The notes beneath the pieces are model-generated. The model made no database searches, was not told the DNA's origin, and saw only the letters and a program-made list of their open reading frames with translations. Below, piece after piece: positions 1 through 12,355 of a DNA stretch of 64,000 nt. This DNA comes from Bryopsis sp. KO-2023 (Eukaryota > Chlorophyta > Ulvophyceae > Bryopsidales > Bryopsidaceae), in the NCBI GenBank assembly GCA_030272585.1, contig BSYQ01000013.1, positions 1 to 64,000 on the forward strand. The letters run 5' to 3'. Made by a program: the position numbers and the translations under genes. Every line of letters begins with the position of its first letter. The first letter of the stretch is position 1.

Positions 1-14
1 GGTATGAGGGCAAC
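1..14 (-). rRNA. 5S rRNA, 5' end only (cut by window edge)
   Basis: The first 14 bases are gene positions 14-1, the 5' strand of helix I and the start of CATACCA. The rest of this copy lies left of the window. Confidence 0.9.
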
Positions 15-88
15 ACGTTTGAATGCCTCCGTCGAGGGCTTTTGTACTCGTCCATCAAGCACATCCAACCTCCAAATCGAAAATAATC

Positions 89-204
89 AAGTTGCCCCGC
101 CGGATTTCCTGAGACATCCCTGATCTCGGTACTGATCGGCCCAATCGTGCTTGATTGGCGAGTTCGGAAGGGATCGCATGTTTTCACGATGGTATGAGGG
201 CAAC
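89..204 (-). pseudogene. 5S copy with two 1-bp losses
   Basis: One G is missing from the 3' strand of helix I and one from the run at p63-66, giving 116 nt. The unit (1-190) also has the T68 spacer deletion. Reduced stem pairing makes it a doubtful functional copy. Confidence 0.6.
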
Positions 205-464
205 ACGTTTGAATGCCTCCGTCGAGGGGCTTTTGTACTCGTCCATCAAGCACATCCATACCTCCAAATCGAAAATAATCAAGTTGCCCCCGCCGGATTT
301 CCTGAGACATCCCTGATCTCGGTACTGATCGGCCCCAATCGTGCTTGATTGGCGAGTTCGGAAGGGATCGCATGTTTTCACGATGGTATGAGGGCAACAC
401 GTTTGAATGCCTCCGTCGAGGGCTTTTGTACTCGTCCATCAAGCACATCCATACCTCCAAATCG

Positions 465-468
465 AAAA
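465..468 (-). terminator. RNA polymerase III T4 terminator (reference copy)
   Basis: On the transcribed strand four T residues (unit positions 84-81) follow the helix I 3' end by eight nucleotides (the intervening bases are TTGATTAT). A T-run of four or more just past the gene is the standard Pol III stop. The short gap implies a few 3' nucleotides are trimmed. It is lost in the unit at 12356 and lengthened to T5 or T8 in a few others. Confidence 0.8.
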
Positions 469-495
469 TAATCAAGTTGCCCCCGCCGGATTTCC

Positions 496-513
496 TGAGA
501 CATCCCTGATCTC
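496..513 (-). promoter_or_regulatory. internal control region, box C-like (reference copy)
   Basis: Gene positions 79-96 align with the 5S box C. GAT and the following GGGA are kept, but the animal GATGGGAGACC is loosened to GATCAGGGATGTC. The right end of this box coincides with the edge of the variable zone of the unit, at about p92. Function is inferred from position only. Confidence 0.5.
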
Positions 514-528
514 GGTACTGATCGGCCC

Positions 529-543
529 CAATCGTGCTTGATT
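529..543 (-). promoter_or_regulatory. internal control region, box A-like (reference copy)
   Basis: Gene positions 49-63 contain AATCAAGCA, in the place where 5S genes carry the box A of the TFIIIA-bound internal promoter (animal form has AAGCTAAGC). Only the AAGCA core is shared. Placement by alignment is firm; binding by a TFIIIA homologue is inferred. The same site occurs in every unit. Confidence 0.6.
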
Positions 544-615
544 GGCGAGTTCGGAAGGGATCGCATGTTTTCACGATGGTATGAGGGCAACACGTTTGAA
601 TGCCTCCGTCGAGGG

Positions 616-623
616 CTTTTGTA
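616..623 (-). promoter_or_regulatory. possible TATA-like upstream element (reference copy)
   Basis: TACAAAAG lies at -32 to -25 relative to the 5S 5' end at 591. This is the distance at which plant and some fungal 5S genes carry an AT-rich TATA-like box. It sits in the 48 bp directly upstream of the gene, which is nearly invariant across the array, in contrast to the variable downstream flank. The element is only weakly TATA-like, so function is a guess supported by position and conservation. Confidence 0.4.
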
Positions 624-1051
624 CTCGTCCATCAAGCACATCCATACCTCCAAATCGAAAATAATCAAGTTGCCCCCGCCGGATTTCCTGAGACATCCCT
701 GATCTCGGTACTGATCGGCCCCAATCGTGCTTGATTGGCGAGTTCGGAAGGGATCGCATGTTTTCACGATGGTATGAGGGCAACACGTTTGAATGCCTCC
801 GTCGAGGGCTTTTGTACTCGTCCATCAAGCACATCCATACCTCCAAATCGAAAATAATCAAGTTGCCCCGCCGGATTTCCTGAGACATCCCTGATCTCGG
901 TACTGATCGGCCCCAATCGTGCTTGATTGGCGAGTTCGGAAGGGATCGCATGTTTTCACGATGGTATGAGGGCAACACGTTTGAATGCCTCCGTCGAGGG
1001 CTTTTGTACTCGTCCATCAAGCACATCCATACCTCCAAATCGAAAATAATC

Positions 1052-1183
1052 AAGTTGCCCCCGCCGGATTTCCTGAGACATCCCTGATCTCGGTACTGAT
1101 CGGCCCAATCGTGCTTGATTGGCGAGTTCGGAATCGGGATCGGATGTGGTTGATCGCATGTTTCACGATGGTATGAGGGCAAC
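1052..1183 (-). pseudogene. 5S rRNA pseudogene with 16-bp insertion
   Basis: This is the longest unit in the window (963-1169, 207 bp). The gene carries a 16-bp insertion (plus-strand segment around 1134-1150) between the helix III 5' strand and loop C. It also has one base fewer in the run at p63-66 and one A fewer at p21-24. The insert contains echoes of its neighbourhood (GGGATCGG, TTGATCG), so it may be a scrambled local duplication. At 132 nt the product could not make a normal loop C, so the copy is very probably non-functional. Confidence 0.85.
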
Positions 1184-2994
1184 ACGTTTGAATGCCTCCG
1201 TCGAGGGCTTTTGTACTCGTCCATCAAGCACATCCATACCTCCAAATCGAAAATAATCAAGTTGCCCCCGCCGGATTTCCTGAGACATCCCTGATCTCGG
1301 TACTGATCGGCCCCAATCGTGCTTGATTGGCGAGTTCGGAAGGGATCGCATGTTTTCACGATGGTATGAGGGCAACACGTTTGAATGCCTCCGTCGAGGG
1401 CTTTTGTACTCGTCCATCAAGCACATCCATACCTCCAAATCGAAAATAATCAAGTTGCCCCCGCCGGATTTCCTGAGACATCCCTGATCTCGGTACTGAT
1501 CGGCCCCAATCGTGCTTGATTGGCGAGTTCGGAAGGGATCGCATGTTTTCACGATGGTATGAGGGCAACACGTTTGAATGCCTCCGTCGAGGGCTTTTGT
1601 ACTCGTCCATCAAGCACATCCATACCTCCAAATCGAAAATAATCAAGTTGCCCCCGCCGGATTTCCTGAGACATCCCTGATCTCGGTACTGATCGGCCCC
1701 AATCGTGCTTGATTGGCGAGTTCGGAAGGGATCGCATGTTTTCACGATGGTATGAGGGCAACACGTTTGAATGCCTCCGTCGAGGGCTTTTGTACTCGTC
1801 CATCAAGCACATCCAACCTCCAAATCGAAAATAATCAAGTTGCCCCCGCCGGATTTCCTGAGACATCCCTGATCTCGGTACTGATCGGCCCCAATCGTGC
1901 TTGATTGGCGAGTTCGGAAGGGATCGCATGTTTTCACGATGGTATGAGGGCAACACGTTTGAATGCCTCCGTCGAGGGCTTTTGTACTCGTCCATCAAGC
2001 ACATCCCACACCTCCAAATCGAAAATAATCAAGTTGCCCCCGCCGGATTTCCTGAGACATCCCTGATCTCGGTACTGATCGGCCCCAATCGTGCTTGATT
2101 GGCGAGTTCGGAAGGGATCGCATGTTTTCACGATGGTATGAGGGCAACACGTTTGAATGCCTCCGTCGAGGGCTTTTGTACTCGTCCATCAAGCACATCC
2201 ATACCTCCAAATCGAAAATAATCAAGTTGCCCCCGCCGGATTTCCTGAGACATCCCTGATCTCGGTACTGATCGGCCCCAATCGTGCTTGATTGGCGAGT
2301 TCGGAAGGGATCGCATGTTTTCACGATGGTATGAGGGCAACACGTTTGAATGCCTCCGTCGAGGGCTTTTGTACTCGTCCATCAAGCACATCCATACCTC
2401 CAAATCGAAAATAATCAAGTTGCCCCCGCCGGATTTCCTGAGACATCCCTGATCTCGGTACTGATCGGCCCCAATCGTGCTTGATTGGCGAGTTCGGAAG
2501 GGATCGCATGTTTTCACGATGGTATGAGGGCAACACGTTTGAATGCCTCCGTCGAGGGCTTTTGTACTCGTCCATCAAGCACATCCATACCTCCAAATCG
2601 AAAATAATCAAGTTGCCCCCGCCGGATTTCCTGAGACATCCCTGATCTCGGTACTGATCGGCCCCAATCGTGCTTGATTGGCGAGTTCGGAAGGGATCGC
2701 ATGTTTTCACGATGGTATGAGGGCAACACGTTTGAATGCCTCCGTCGAGGGCTTTTGTACTCGTCCATCAAGCACATCCAACCTCCAAATCTAAAATAAT
2801 CAAGTTGCCCCCGCCGGATTTCCTGAGACATCCCTGATCTCGGTACTGATCGGCCCCAATCGTGCTTGATTGGCGAGTTCGGAAGGGATCGCATGTTTTC
2901 ACGATGGTATGAGGGCAACACGTTTGAATGCCTCCGTCGAGGGCTTTTGTACTCGTCCATCAAGCACATCCATACCTCCAAATCGAAAATAATC

Positions 2995-3113
2995 AAGTTG
3001 CCCCCGCCGGATTTCCTGAGACATCCCTGATCTCGGTACTGATCGGCCCCAATCGTGCTTGATTGGCGAGTTCGGAAGGGATCGCATGTTTTCACGATGG
3101 TATGAGGGCAAAC
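2995..3113 (-). pseudogene. 5S copy with an extra base in the 5' strand of helix I
   Basis: The unit starting at 3099 has GGCAAACACG in place of GGCAACACG. In the RNA, helix I then opens with GTTTGCCC and needs a bulged U to pair. It is the only change of the 5' gene end in the window. The copy may still work. Confidence 0.5.
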
Positions 3114-5696
3114 ACGTTTGAATGCCTCCGTCGAGGGCTTTTGTACTCGTCCATCAAGCACATCCAAACCTCCAAATCGAAAATAATCAAGTTGCCCCCG
3201 CCGGATTTCCTGAGACATCCCTGATCTCGGTACTGATCGGCCCCAATCGTGCTTGATTGGCGAGTTCGGAAGGGATCGCATGTTTTCACGATGGTATGAG
3301 GGCAACACGTTTGAATGCCTCCGTCGAGGGCTTTTGTACTCGTCCATCAAGCACATCCATACCTCCAAATCGAAAATAATCAAGTTGCCCCCGCCGGATT
3401 TCCTGAGACATCCCTGATCTCGGTACTGATCGGCCCCAATCGTGCTTGATTGGCGAGTTCGGAAGGGATCGCATGTTTTCACGATGGTATGAGGGCAACA
3501 CGTTTGAATGCCTCCGTCGAGGGCTTTTGTACTCGTCCATCAAGCACATCCATACCTCCAAATCGAAAATAATCAAGTTGCCCCCGCCGGATTTCCTGAG
3601 ACATCCCTGATCTCGGTACTGATCGGCCCCAATCGTGCTTGATTGGCGAGTTCGGAAGGGATCGCATGTTTTCACGATGGTATGAGGGCAACACGTTTGA
3701 ATGCCTCCGTCGAGGGCTTTTGTACTCGTCCATCAAGCACATCCATACCTCCAAATCGAAAATAATCAAGTTGCCCCCGCCGGATTTCCTGAGACATCCC
3801 TGATCTCGGTACTGATCGGCCCCAATCGTGCTTGATTGGCGAGTTCGGAAGGGATCGCATGTTTTCACGATGGTATGAGGGCAACACGTTTGAATGCCTC
3901 CGTCGAGGGCTTTTGTACTCGTCCATCAAGCACATCCATACCTCCAAATCGAAAATAATCAAGTTGCCCCCGCCGGATTTCCTGAGACATCCCTGATCTC
4001 GGTACTGATCGGCCCCAATCGTGCTTGATTGGCGAGTTCGGAAGGGATCGCATGTTTTCACGATGGTATGAGGGCAACACGTTTGAATGCCTCCGTCGAG
4101 GGCTTTTGTACTCGTCCATCAAGCACATCCATACCTCCAAATCGAAAATAATCAAGTTGCCCCCGCCGGATTTCCTGAGACATCCCTGATCTCGGTACTG
4201 ATCGGCCCCAATCGTGCTTGATTGGCGAGTTCGGAAGGGATCGCATGTTTTCACGATGGTATGAGGGCAACACGTTTGAATGCCTCCGTCGAGGGCTTTT
4301 GTACTCGTCCATCAAGCACATCCATACCTCCAAATCGAAAATAATCAAGTTGCCCCCGCCGGATTTCCTGAGACATCCCTGATCTCGGTACTGATCGGCC
4401 CCAATCGTGCTTGATTGGCGAGTTCGGAAGGGATCGCATGTTTTCACGATGGTATGAGGGCAACACGTTTGAATGCCTCCGTCGAGGGCTTTTGTACTCG
4501 TCCATCAAGCACATCCATACCTCCAAATCGAAAATAATCAAGTTGCCCCCGCCGGATTTCCTGAGACATCCCTGATCTCGGTACTGATCGGCCCCAATCG
4601 TGCTTGATTGGCGAGTTCGGAAGGGATCGCATGTTTTCACGATGGTATGAGGGCAACACGTTTGAATGCCTCCGTCGAGGGCTTTTGTACTCGTCCATCA
4701 AGCACATCCATACCTCCAAATCGAAAATAATCAAGTTGCCCCCGCCGGATTTCCTGAGACATCCCTGATCTCGGTACTGATCGGCCCCAATCGTGCTTGA
4801 TTGGCGAGTTCGGAAGGGATCGCATGTTTTCACGATGGTATGAGGGCAACACGTTTGAATGCCTCCGTCGAGGGCTTTTGTACTCGTCCATCAAGCACAT
4901 CCATACCTCCAAATCGAAAATAATCAAGTTGCCCCCGCCGGATTTCCTGAGACATCCCTGATCTCGGTACTGATCGGCCCCAATCGTGCTTGATTGGCGA
5001 GTTCGGAAGGGATCGCATGTTTTCACGATGGTATGAGGGCAACACGTTTGAATGCCTCCGTCGAGGGCTTTTGTACTCGTCCATCAAGCACATCCATACC
5101 TCCAAATCGAAAATAATCAAGTTGCCCCCGCCGGATTTCCTGAGACATCCCTGATCTCGGTACTGATCGGCCCCAATCGTGCTTGATTGGCGAGTTCGGA
5201 AGGGATCGCATGTTTTCACGATGGTATGAGGGCAACACGTTTGAATGCCTCCGTCGAGGGCTTTTGTACTCGTCCATCAAGCACATCCATACCTCCAAAT
5301 CGAAAATAATCAAGTTGCCCCCGCCGGATTTCCTGAGACATCCCTGATCTCGGTACTGATCGGCCCCAATCGTGCTTGATTGGCGAGTTCGGAAGGGATC
5401 GCATGTTTTCACGATGGTATGAGGGCAACACGTTTGAATGCCTCCGTCGAGGGCTTTTGTACTCGTCCATCAAGCACATCCAACCTCCAAATCGAAAATA
5501 ATCAAGTTGCCCCCGCCGGATTTCCTGAGACATCCCTGATCTCGGTACTGATCGGCCCCAATCGTGCTTGATTGGCGAGTTCGGAAGGGATCGCATGTTT
5601 TCACGATGGTATGAGGGCAACACGTTTGAATGCCTCCGTCGAGGGCTTTTGTACTCGTCCATCAAGCACATCCATACCTCCAAATCGAAAATAATC

Positions 5697-5816
5697 AAGT
5701 TGTTGCCCCGCCGGATTTCCTGAGACATCCCTGATCTCGGTACTGATCGGCCCCAATCGTGCTTGATTGGCGAGTTCGGAAGGGATCGCATGTTTTCACG
5801 ATGGTATGAGGGCAAC
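5697..5816 (-). pseudogene. 5S copy with a 3-bp duplication at the 3' end
   Basis: The plus strand reads AAGTTGTTGCCCCGCC: GTT is duplicated and one C is lost. The RNA would end in GGGGCAACAAC, a shorter G-run with a duplicated tail. The unit is 195 bp (5608-5802). The duplication looks like replication slippage at the gene end. Confidence 0.6.
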
Positions 5817-8800
5817 ACGTTTGAATGCCTCCGTCGAGGGCTTTTGTACTCGTCCATCAAGCACATCCATACCTCCAAATCGAAAATAATCAAGTTGCCC
5901 CCGCCGGATTTCCTGAGACATCCCTGATCTCGGTACTGATCGGCCCCAATCGTGCTTGATTGGCGAGTTCGGAAGGGATCGCATGTTTTCACGATGGTAT
6001 GAGGGCAACACGTTTGAATGCCTCCGTCGAGGGCTTTTGTACTCGTCCATCAAGCACATCCATACCTCCAAATCTAAAATAATCAAGTTGCCCCCGCCGG
6101 ATTTCCTGAGACATCCCTGATCTCGGTACTGATCGGCCCCAATCGTGCTTGATTGGCGAGTTCGGAAGGGATCGCATGTTTTCACGATGGTATGAGGGCA
6201 ACACGTTTGAATGCCTCCGTCGAGGGCTTTTGTACTCGTCCATCAAGCACATCCATACCTCCAAATCGAAAATAATCAAGTTGCCCCCGCCGGATTTCCT
6301 GAGACATCCCTGATCTCGGTACTGATCGGCCCCAATCGTGCTTGATTGGCGAGTTCGGAAGGGATCGCATGTTTTCACGATGGTATGAGGGCAACACGTT
6401 TGAATGCCTCCGTCGAGGGCTTTTGTACTCGTCCATCAAGCACATCCAAACCTCCAAATCGAAAATAATCAAGTTGCCCCCGCCGGATTTCCTGAGACAT
6501 CCCTGATCTCGGTACTGATCGGCCCCAATCGTGCTTGATTGGCGAGTTCGGAAGGGATCGCATGTTTTCACGATGGTATGAGGGCAACACGTTTGAATGC
6601 CTCCGTCGAGGGCTTTTGTACTCGTCCATCAAGCACATCCATACCTCCAAATCGAAAATAATCAAGTTGCCCCCGCCGGATTTCCTGAGACATCCCTGAT
6701 CTCGGTACTGATCGGCCCCAATCGTGCTTGATTGGCGAGTTCGGAAGGGATCGCATGTTTTCACGATGGTATGAGGGCAACACGTTTGAATGCCTCCGTC
6801 GAGGGCTTTTGTACTCGTCCATCAAGCACATCCATACCTCCAAATCGAAAATAATCAAGTTGCCCCCGCCGGATTTCCTGAGACATCCCTGATCTCGGTA
6901 CTGATCGGCCCCAATCGTGCTTGATTGGCGAGTTCGGAAGGGATCGCATGTTTTCACGATGGTATGAGGGCAACACGTTTGAATGCCTCCGTCGAGGGCT
7001 TTTGTACTCGTCCATCAAGCACATCCAAACCTCCAAATCAAAAATAATCAAGTTGCCCCGCCGGATTTCCTGAGACATCCCTGATCTCGGTACTGATCGG
7101 CCCCAATCGTGCTTGATTGGCGAGTTCGGAAGGGATCGCATGTTTTCACGATGGTATGAGGGCAACACGTTTGAATGCCTCCGTCGAGGGCTTTTGTACT
7201 CGTCCATCAAGCACATCCATACCTCCAAATCAAAAATAATCAAGTTGCCCCCGCCGGATTTCCTGATACATCCCTGATCTCGGTACTGATCGGCCCCAAT
7301 CGTGCTTGATTGGCGAGTTCGGAAGGGATCGCATGTTTTCACGATGGTATGAGGGCAACACGTTTGAATGCCTCCGTCGAGGGCTTTTGTACTCGTCCAT
7401 CAAGCACATCCATACCTCCAAATCAAAAATAATCACGTTGCCCCGCCGGATTTCCTGAGACATCCCTGATCTCGGTACTGATCGGCCCCAATCGTGCTTG
7501 ATTGGCGAGTTCGGAAGGGATCGCATGTTTTCACGATGGTATGAGGGCAACACGTTTGAATGCCTCCGTCGAGGGCTTTTGTACTCGTCCATCAAGCACA
7601 TCCATACCTCCAAATCGAAAATAATCAAGTTGCCCCCGCCGGATTTCCTGAGACATCCCTGATCTCGGTACTGATCGGCCCCAATCGTGCTTGATTGGCG
7701 AGTTCGGAAGGGATCGCATGTTTTCACGATGGTATGAGGGCAACACGTTTGAATGCCTCCGTCGAGGGCTTTTGTACTCGTCCATCAAGCACATCCAAAC
7801 CTCCAAATCGAAAATAATCAAGTTGCCCCCGCCGGATTTCCTTGAGACATCCCTGATCTCGGTACTGATCGGCCCCAATCGTGCTTGATTGGCGAGTTCG
7901 GAAGGGATCGCATGTTTTCACGATGGTATGAGGGCAACACGTTTGAATGCCTCCGTCGAGGGCTTTTGTACTCGTCCATCAAGCACATCCATACCTCCAA
8001 ATCGAAAATAATCAAGTTGCCCCCGCCGGATTTCCTGAGACATCCCTGATCTCGGTACTGATCGGCCCCAATCGTGCTTGATTGGCGAGTTCGGAAGGGA
8101 TCGCATGTTTTCACGATGGTATGAGGGCAACACGTTTGAATGCCTCCGTCGAGGGCTTTTGTACTCGTCCATCAAGCACATCCATACCTCCAAATCGAAA
8201 ATAATCAAGTTGCCCCCGCCGGATTTCCTGAGACATCCCTGATCTCGGTACTGATCGGCCCCAATCGTGCTTGATTGGCGAGTTCGGAAGGGATCGCATG
8301 TTTTCACGATGGTATGAGGGCAACACGTTTGAATGCCTCCGTCGAGGGCTTTTGTACTCGTCCATCAAGCACATCCATACCTCCAAATCGAAAATAATCA
8401 AGTTGCCCCCGCCGGATTTCCTGAGACATCCCTGATCTCGGTACTGATCGGCCCAATCGTGCTTGATTGGCGAGTTCGGAAGGGATCGCATGTTTTCACG
8501 ATGGTATGAGGGCAACACGTTTGAATGCCTCCGTCGAGGGCTTTTGTACTCGTCCATCAAGCACATCCAACCTCCAAATCGAAAATAATCAAGTTGCCCC
8601 CGCCGGATTTCCTGAGACATCCCTGATCTCGGTACTGATCGGCCCCAATCGTGCTTGATTGGCGAGTTCGGAAGGGATCGCATGTTTTCACGATGGTATG
8701 AGGGCAACACGTTTGAATGCCTCCGTCGAGGGCTTTTGTACTCGTCCATCAAGCACATCCATACCTCCAAATCGAAAATAATCAAGTTGCCCCCGCCGGA

Positions 8801-10905
8801 TTTCCTGAGACATCCCTGATCTCGGTACTGATCGGCCCCAATCGTGCTTGATTGGCGAGTTCGGAAGGGATCGCATGTTTTCACGATGGTATGAGGGCAA
8901 CACGTTTGAATGCCTCCGTCGAGGGCTTTTGTACTCGTCCATCAAGCACATCCATACCTCCAAATCGAAAATAATCAAGTTGCCCCCGCCGGATTTCCTG
9001 AGACATCCCTGATCTCGGTACTGATCGGCCCCAATCGTGCTTGATTGGCGAGTTCGGAAGGGATCGCATGTTTTCACGATGGTATGAGGGCAACACGTTT
9101 GAATGCCTCCGTCGAGGGCTTTTGTACTCGTCCATCAAGCACATCCATACCTCCAAATCGAAAATAATCAAGTTGCCCCCGCCGGATTTCCTGAGACATC
9201 CCTGATCTCGGTACTGATCGGCCCCAATCGTGCTTGATTGGCGAGTTCGGAAGGGATCGCATGTTTTCACGATGGTATGAGGGCAACACGTTTGAATGCC
9301 TCCGTCGAGGGCTTTTGTACTCGTCCATCAAGCACATCCATACCTCCAAATCGAAAATAATCAAGTTGCCCCCGCCGGATTTCCTGAGACATCCCTGATC
9401 TCGGTACTGATCGGCCCCAATCGTGCTTGATTGGCGAGTTCGGAAGGGATCGCATGTTTTCACGATGGTATGAGGGCAACACGTTTGAATGCCTCCGTCG
9501 AGGGCTTTTGTACTCGTCCATCAAGCACATCCAACCTCCAAATCGAAAATAATCAAGTTGCCCCCGCCGGATTTCCTGAGACATCCCTGATCTCGGTACT
9601 GATCGGCCCCAATCGTGCTTGATTGGCGAGTTCGGAAGGGATCGCATGTTTTCACGATGGTATGAGGGCAACACGTTTGAATGCCTCCGTCGAGGGCTTT
9701 TGTACTCGTCCATCAAGCACATCCATACCTCCAAATCGAAAATAATCAAGTTGCCCCCGCCGGATTTCCTGAGACATCCCTGATCTCGGTACTGATCGGC
9801 CCCAATCGTGCTTGATTGGCGAGTTCGGAAGGGATCGCATGTTTTCACGATGGTATGAGGGCAACACGTTTGAATGCCTCCGTCGAGGGCTTTTGTACTC
9901 GTCCATCAAGCACATCCATACCTCCAAATCGAAAATAATCAAGTTGCCCCCGCCGGATTTCCTGAGACATCCCTGATCTCGGTACTGATCGGCCCCAATC
10001 GTGCTTGATTGGCGAGTTCGGAAGGGATCGCATGTTTTCACGATGGTATGAGGGCAACACGTTTGAATGCCTCCGTCGAGGGCTTTTGTACTCGTCCATC
10101 AAGCACATCCATACCTCCAAATCGAAAATAATCAAGTTGCCCCCGCCGGATTTCCTGAGACATCCCTGATCTCGGTACTGATCGGCCCCAATCGTGCTTG
10201 ATTGGCGAGTTCGGAAGGGATCGCATGTTTTCACGATGGTATGAGGGCAACACGTTTGAATGCCTCCGTCGAGGGCTTTTGTACTCGTCCATCAAGCACA
10301 TCCATACCTCCAAATCGAAAATAATCAAGTTGCCCCCGCCGGATTTCCTGAGACATCCCTGATCTCGGTACTGATCGGCCCCAATCGTGCTTGATTGGCG
10401 AGTTCGGAAGGGATCGCATGTTTTCACGATGGTATGAGGGCAACACGTTTGAATGCCTCCGTCGAGGGCTTTTGTACTCGTCCATCAAGCACATCCAAAC
10501 CTCCAAATCGAAAATAATCAAGTTGCCCCCGCCGGATTTCCTGAGACATCCCTGATCTCGGTACTGATCGGCCCCAATCGTGCTTGATTGGCGAGTTCGG
10601 AAGGGATCGCATGTTTTCACGATGGTATGAGGGCAACACGTTTGAATGCCTCCGTCGAGGGCTTTTGTACTCGTCCATCAAGCACATCCATACCTCCAAA
10701 TCGAAAATAATCAAGTTGCCCCCGCCGGATTTCCTGAGACATCCCTGATCTCGGTACTGATCGGCCCCAATCGTGCTTGATTGGCGAGTTCGGAAGGGAT
10801 CGCATGTTTTCACGATGGTATGAGGGCAACACGTTTGAATGCCTCCGTCGAGGGCTTTTGTACTCGTCCATCAAGCACATCCATACCTCCAAATCGAAAA
10901 TAATC

Positions 10906-11021
10906 AAGTTGCCCCCCGGATTTCCTGAGACATCCCTGATCTCGGTACTGATCGGCCCCAATCGTGCTTGATTGGCGAGTTCGGAAGGGATCGCATGTTT
11001 TCACGATGGTATGAGGGCAAC
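10906..11021 (-). pseudogene. 5S copy lacking two bases in the terminal stem junction
   Basis: The plus strand reads GTTGCCCCCCGGA; two bases of CCCCCGCCGG are gone. This alters the helix I/helix V junction at p103-112. The same allele recurs in the gene at 53520-53635, 42 kb away. Confidence 0.6.
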
Positions 11022-11200
11022 ACGTTTGAATGCCTCCGTCGAGGGCTTTTGTACTCGTCCATCAAGCACATCCATACCTCCAAATCGAAAATAATCAAGT
11101 TGCCCCCGCCGGATTTCCTGAGACATCCCTGATCTCGGTACTGATCGGCCCCAATCGTGCTTGATTGGCGAGTTCGGAAGGGATCGCATGTTTTCACGAT

Positions 11201-11392
11201 GGTATGAGGGCAACACGTTTGAATGCCTCCGGCTCGGGCTTTTGTACGCTGCCATCAAGCACAGCCAACCTCCAAATCGAAAATAATCAAGTTGCCCCCG
11301 CCGGATTTCCTGAGACATCCCTGATCTCGGTACTGATCGGCCCCAATCGTGCTTGATTGGCGAGTTCGGAAGGGATCGCATGTTTTCACGAT
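11201..11392 (-). promoter_or_regulatory. unit with divergent upstream flank
   Basis: Plus-strand changes at unit positions 31-35 (GTCGA to GGCTC), 48-51, and 64 (T to G), plus the position-68 deletion, all fall in the upstream flank of the gene whose 5' end is at 11214. The TACAAAAG element itself is replaced only at its distal side. It is the most altered upstream flank in the window. The T64G plus deletion combination is shared with the unit at 28355. Confidence 0.7.
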
Positions 11393-11584
11393 GGTATGAG
11401 GGCAACACGTTTGAATGCCTCCGTCGAGGGCTTTTGTACTCGTCCATCAAGCACATCCAACCTCCAAATCGAAAATAATCAAGTTGCCCCCGCCGGATTT
11501 CCTGAGACATCCCTGATCTCGGTACTGATCGGCCCCAATCGTGCTTGATTGGCGAGTTCGGAAGGGATCGCATGTTTTCACGAT

Positions 11585-11776
11585 GGTATGAGGGCAACAC
11601 GTTTGAATGCCTCCGTCGAGGGCTTTTGTACTCGTTCATCAAGCACATCCATCCTCCAAATCGAAAATAATCAAGTTGCCCCCGCCGGATTTCCTGAGAC
11701 ATCCCTGATCTCGGTACTGATCGGCCCCAATCGTGCTTGATTGGCGAGTTCGGAAGGGATCGCATGTTTTCACGAT
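11585..11776. repeat. 192-bp unit with C52T and A69 deletion
   Basis: The plus strand reads CTCGTTCATC and CATCCATCCTCC. Exactly the same two-marker combination occurs only once more, in the unit at 28740, 17155 bp away. The 5S gene in it is unchanged. Confidence 0.9.
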
Positions 11777-12355
11777 GGTATGAGGGCAACACGTTTGAAT
11801 GCCTCCGTCGAGGGCTTTTGTACTCGTCCATCAAGCACATCCATACCTCCAAATCGAAAATAATCAAGTTGCCCCCGCCGGATTTCCTGAGACATCCCTG
11901 ATCTCGGTACTGATCGGCCCCAATCGTGCTTGATTGGCGAGTTCGGAAGGGATCGCATGTTTTCACGATGGTATGAGGGCAACACGTTTGAATGCCTCCG
12001 TCGAGGGCTTTTGTACTCGTCCATCAAGCACATCCATACCTCCAAATCTAAAATAATCAAGTTGCCCCCGCCGGATTTCCTGAGACATCCCTGATCTCGG
12101 TACTGATCGGCCCCAATCGTGCTTGATTGGCGAGTTCGGAAGGGATCGCATGTTTTCACGATGGTATGAGGGCAACACGTTTGAATGCCTCCGTCGAGGG
12201 CTTTTGTACTCGTCCATCAAGCACATCCATACCTCCAAATCGAAAATAATCAAGTTGCCCCCGCCGGATTTCCTGAGACATCCCTGATCTCGGTACTGAT
12301 CGGCCCCAATCGTGCTTGATTGGCGAGTTCGGAAGGGATCGCATGTTTTCACGAT

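Larger units (their letters stand above)
474..591 (-). rRNA. 5S ribosomal RNA, consensus reference copy
   Basis: This is the 5S RNA of the large ribosomal subunit, here a representative of 286 consensus copies. Read 5'->3' from 591 down to 474, it aligns without gaps to human 5S rRNA recalled from memory (about 63 of 108 positions). Shared landmarks in order are CATACCA (p9-15), TGAA (p19-22), GATC (p30-33), GAACTCG, AAGCA (p53-57), AGTAC (p73-77) and GGAA. Hand folding gives the canonical three-way junction. Helix I pairs p1-9 with p108-116 (all 9 pairs). Helix II pairs p13-20 with p56-64 with one bulge at p61. Helix III pairs p28-31 with p44-47. Helix IV pairs p77-83 with p91-98 with a bulged A. 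Helix V pairs p66-69 with p104-107. Loop E keeps AGTA opposite GGAAA. Helix II differs in sequence from human but still pairs, as expected for a constrained RNA. The ends were set by helix I plus two 3' U residues; the true 5' end could differ by one or two bases. No lineage can be assigned from this copy. Confidence 0.93.

Noticed and set aside
25-39. Short inverted repeat CCTC / GAGG in the upstream spacer
   Set aside because: Only four base pairs; expected by chance at this GC content.
528-545. Inverted repeat CCAATC / GATTGG with a 6-nt loop in each unit, possible NF-Y site or hairpin
   Set aside because: It lies inside the 5S gene (p47-64), and one arm is the 3' strand of the canonical helix II, so the 5S fold explains it better.
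385-771. Spliced-leader RNA or tRNA gene in the spacer, as found beside 5S genes in some eukaryotes
   Set aside because: The spacer is only about 75 bp, and I see no splice-donor RNA with its own terminator and no cloverleaf or A/B box pair.
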